A program made the position numbers and the translations under genes. A stretch of DNA of 64,000 nt, from contig JAIUNI010000001.1 of the NCBI GenBank assembly GCA_020161935.1, forward strand, positions 124,001 to 188,000, given 5' to 3'. Of the stretch, positions 62,355 to 64,000 are shown piece after piece. The DNA is from Chloroflexota bacterium (GTDB lineage: Bacteria; Chloroflexota; Anaerolineae; Aggregatilineales; Phototrophicaceae). The notes below the pieces were generated by a model that saw only the letters and a program-made list of their open reading frames with translations, did not search any database and was not told where the DNA came from. Every line of letters starts with the position of its first letter. Within the stretch, counting starts at the first letter, position 1.

Positions 62355-63356
62355 GTGTTCCAACTGAAGCCTTTTGCGTCCATCGGTTCGGCTCGCTTGC
62401 TTCTCACCACGGTGATCTTGCTCACCGCGGCCTGTCGCCCACAGGCCGCAGTCGTTCAACCAACGGCTGTCATTACGCTAACGCCGCTGCCTCGCTCCAC
62501 ACCACTGCCTTCGTTGCCAACGGCTGTTCCAGTCGGGCAGGGTGATAATCCGCTTCGTCTCATTATCCATCCGGTAAATGAAGTCTCTGAAGATACCGTG
62601 TCTGATCTTGAAACCGCGATTGAAGATCGAACCGATTTAACTGTCAAAATCGAATTGGTTGACAGTGATGCTGAAGCCCTTACTGCCTTATGTACTTCTA
62701 CCCCTGAACAACCCGTATTAGCATGGTTAAGAGGCATGGCCTATGCAGCAGCGAACGCCAATAATTGTGGTCAGCCGCAGTTGCGTGTTGCGCGTGGAAC
62801 AGGCTCAAATGCTGCGACTGGAGAAGCCTCTACCGTAATAGCGCGACGAGGCATTGATGCTCTTTCAGCCATTGATGGGCGCATTTTTTGCCGCATCAGC
62901 AGCACTGACCTAATCAGTTGGTTAGTGCCTTCGTTGATGATGGAAGCGGTTGGTCTCAGCCCGATTGAAGACCCCCAAACCATTCGGGATTATGAGACAC
63001 CGGAGGAGATGGTCAAAGCGGTTTCCAGCAGCGCCTGTGATGCCGCCGCGATTGTCGACTCGTCCGTTGCTGAACGGGTTACCGATGATGAAGCGGTGGC
63101 CGCCAGAGTCACGACTGTTTTGACCAGCGCCGAAATCCCTTATGCGGTTCTCACGGCCTCGTCTGATATATCGCTAGACACCTTGACCGCCTTAAACGAT
63201 GAATTCATTCGCTTGTCGCGAGATCGCCAACTGCGCGTTCAGCTTAAAGAGCTGCTCGGTCAAGATGCCCTTCAAGAAGTTACGGCTGAGGATCTACAAC
63301 CCTTCCTAGAATTTATTGAAAGCAGCGGTCAAGACCTTACGCAGTTAGGTAATTGA
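62355..63356 (+). CDS. PhnD-like substrate-binding lipoprotein
   Basis: A 333-residue lipoprotein (lipobox LLTAAC, then a PLPRSTPLPSLPTAVP linker). The body follows the phosphate/phosphonate periplasmic-binding pattern (NPLRLIIHPVNEVSEDTVSDL, IARRGIDALSAIDGRIFCRI, LVPSLMMEAVG, YETPEEMVKAVSSSACDAAAI). No ABC permease or ATPase gene is adjacent, so transport is unproven and a sensing role is possible. The start is GTG with GGAGGA upstream; the longer frame from 62259 overlaps the previous gene. Its TGA overlaps the next ATG by one base. Confidence 0.8.
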   Translation: MFQLKPFASIGSARLLLTTVILLTAACRPQAAVVQPTAVITLTPLPRSTPLPSLPTAVPVGQGDNPLRLIIHPVNEVSEDTVSDLETAIEDRTDLTVKIELVDSDAEALTALCTSTPEQPVLAWLRGMAYAAANANNCGQPQLRVARGTGSNAATGEASTVIARRGIDALSAIDGRIFCRISSTDLISWLVPSLMMEAVGLSPIEDPQTIRDYETPEEMVKAVSSSACDAAAIVDSSVAERVTDDEAVAARVTTVLTSAEIPYAVLTASSDISLDTLTALNDEFIRLSRDRQLRVQLKELLGQDALQEVTAEDLQPFLEFIESSGQDLTQLGN

Positions 63357-64000
63357 TGGCTGTTGATCTTGCTGTCGTTATCGTCACGTGGAATGTTCGC
63401 GCCCTTGTCTTAGATGCGCTTCGCAGCTTATACGCTGACCTTGCCCAAAGTCGATTGACGGCTGAAGTCTATGTGGTTGATAGTGCTTCATCCGATGATT
63501 CGGTTTCCGCCGTGGCAGCCGAATTCCCGCAGGTCAAGTTGATTGCTAGTCAGAATAACCTCGGTTTTGGCGCGGCGAACAATCTTGCCCTCAAGCAAAT
63601 CGGGTTTGGGGCAGAAAGTCAGGAGTTACCGAAAGCGGTTTACCTGCTAAATCCAGATACCATCACTCATCTTGGTGCTACTCAAACGCTGTACGACGCA
63701 CTTTTTTCAAATGAACGGGTGGGTTTGGTCGGGGCAAATCTGACCTATGGCGATGGCAGTTTCCAACACGGCGCGTTTGGGTTCCCCGGTCTGCGCCAAT
63801 TGTGGGTCGAATTTTTCCCGACCCCCGGTCGCCACTTCGAAAGCAGTTTCAACGGTCGCTATCCGCGTTCAGCCTATCAGTCTGAGCAGCGATTTCCAGT
63901 CGATTTTGTGCTGGGCGCAACCATGATGCTGCGGCGTGAGGTCATTCAACAAACGGGCATGTTTGATGAACAGTTCTTTATGTACTGCGAGGAAATCGAT
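63356..64000 (+). CDS. Family 2 glycosyltransferase (3' truncated)
   Basis: The frame runs off the right edge after 215 codons. It has a GT-A fold of family 2: VVIVTWNVRALVLDALRSLY, VVDSASSDDSV, NNLGFGAANNLAL, YLLNPDT (the DXD-like site), FPVDFVLGATMMLRREVI and FDEQFFMYCEEID. This set is typical of rhamnosyltransferase-like enzymes for cell-surface polysaccharide. The start ATG overlaps the stop of the lipoprotein gene (TGATG), so they are co-transcribed. The remaining domain and any membrane segments are outside the window. Confidence 0.9.
   Translation, partial: MAVDLAVVIVTWNVRALVLDALRSLYADLAQSRLTAEVYVVDSASSDDSVSAVAAEFPQVKLIASQNNLGFGAANNLALKQIGFGAESQELPKAVYLLNPDTITHLGATQTLYDALFSNERVGLVGANLTYGDGSFQHGAFGFPGLRQLWVEFFPTPGRHFESSFNGRYPRSAYQSEQRFPVDFVLGATMMLRREVIQQTGMFDEQFFMYCEEID

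Overview
The window reads as a chromosomal segment of a moderately GC-rich bacterium, most likely a member of the Chloroflexota (Anaerolineae-like). This is an inference from gene content: FakA/DegV genes next to recG, a fused KorA with KorB, lipoproteins with long Pro/Thr linkers, a GGR-family flavoprotein, TPR and FHA proteins with zinc-ribbon or membrane tails, and many housekeeping genes in short operons. No rRNA, tRNA, CRISPR array, transposase or phage gene was seen. About 53 protein genes are supported, including two small ones at 22990-23393 and a truncated gene at each edge. Several starts were moved inward to codons with a visible ribosome binding site.

Layout. 1-4212: the 3' part of a giant surface protein (beta-helix, PA14-like domain, seven 127-residue repeats). 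4234-10511: small regulators and enzymes (DUF6582-like, FHA, TPR, ribosomal protein S20, an atypical response regulator, DUF5990-like, aldo/keto reductase, acyltransferase), with intergenic spaces full of dispersed palindromic repeats. 10799-17858: an operon of rpe, fakA-like, two DegV/FakB genes and recG. 17915-25815: coaD, a coiled-coil protein, comEC, membrane proteins, two very small genes, nusB-tatC and arginase. 25872-35590: a Ca2+-type P-ATPase, a hydrolase/acyl-CoA ligase fusion, a secreted protein, a GGR-family reductase and a phosphodiesterase-like enzyme. 35653-40909: korAB, a FadR-type regulator, deoxynucleoside kinase and pseudouridine synthase. 41073-45760: a BLUF blue-light sensor facing an orphan histidine-kinase DHp domain, an aminotransferase, a double RNase H and a queuosine-precursor transporter. 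45932-53728: aconitase with a divergent LysR regulator, a cytoplasmic thermolysin-like protein, a DsbA-like protein, a HIT protein and FabG. 53816-64000: cell-surface lipoproteins, an AlbA/Schlafen-type regulator overlapping lon, an Ig-like membrane protein, a PhnD-like lipoprotein and a truncated family 2 glycosyltransferase.

The genes combine into central metabolism (2-oxoacid:ferredoxin oxidoreductase and aconitase for the TCA cycle; rpe; coaD), lipid use (FakA/FakB, acyl-CoA ligase fusion, PlsC-like, FabG), nucleic acid upkeep (RecG, ComEC, RNase H, deoxynucleoside kinase) and envelope functions. The most unusual items are a pair of about 215 bp hairpin arrays in inverted orientation 37 kb apart (7764-7982 and 44683-44900), an RNase H with a second domain lacking three of four catalytic acids, a ComEC whose metallo-hydrolase motif is gone, the BLUF/orphan-DHp pair, the hydrolase-ligase fusion, and hairpins with U-tracts in the leaders of the P-ATPase and aconitase genes.
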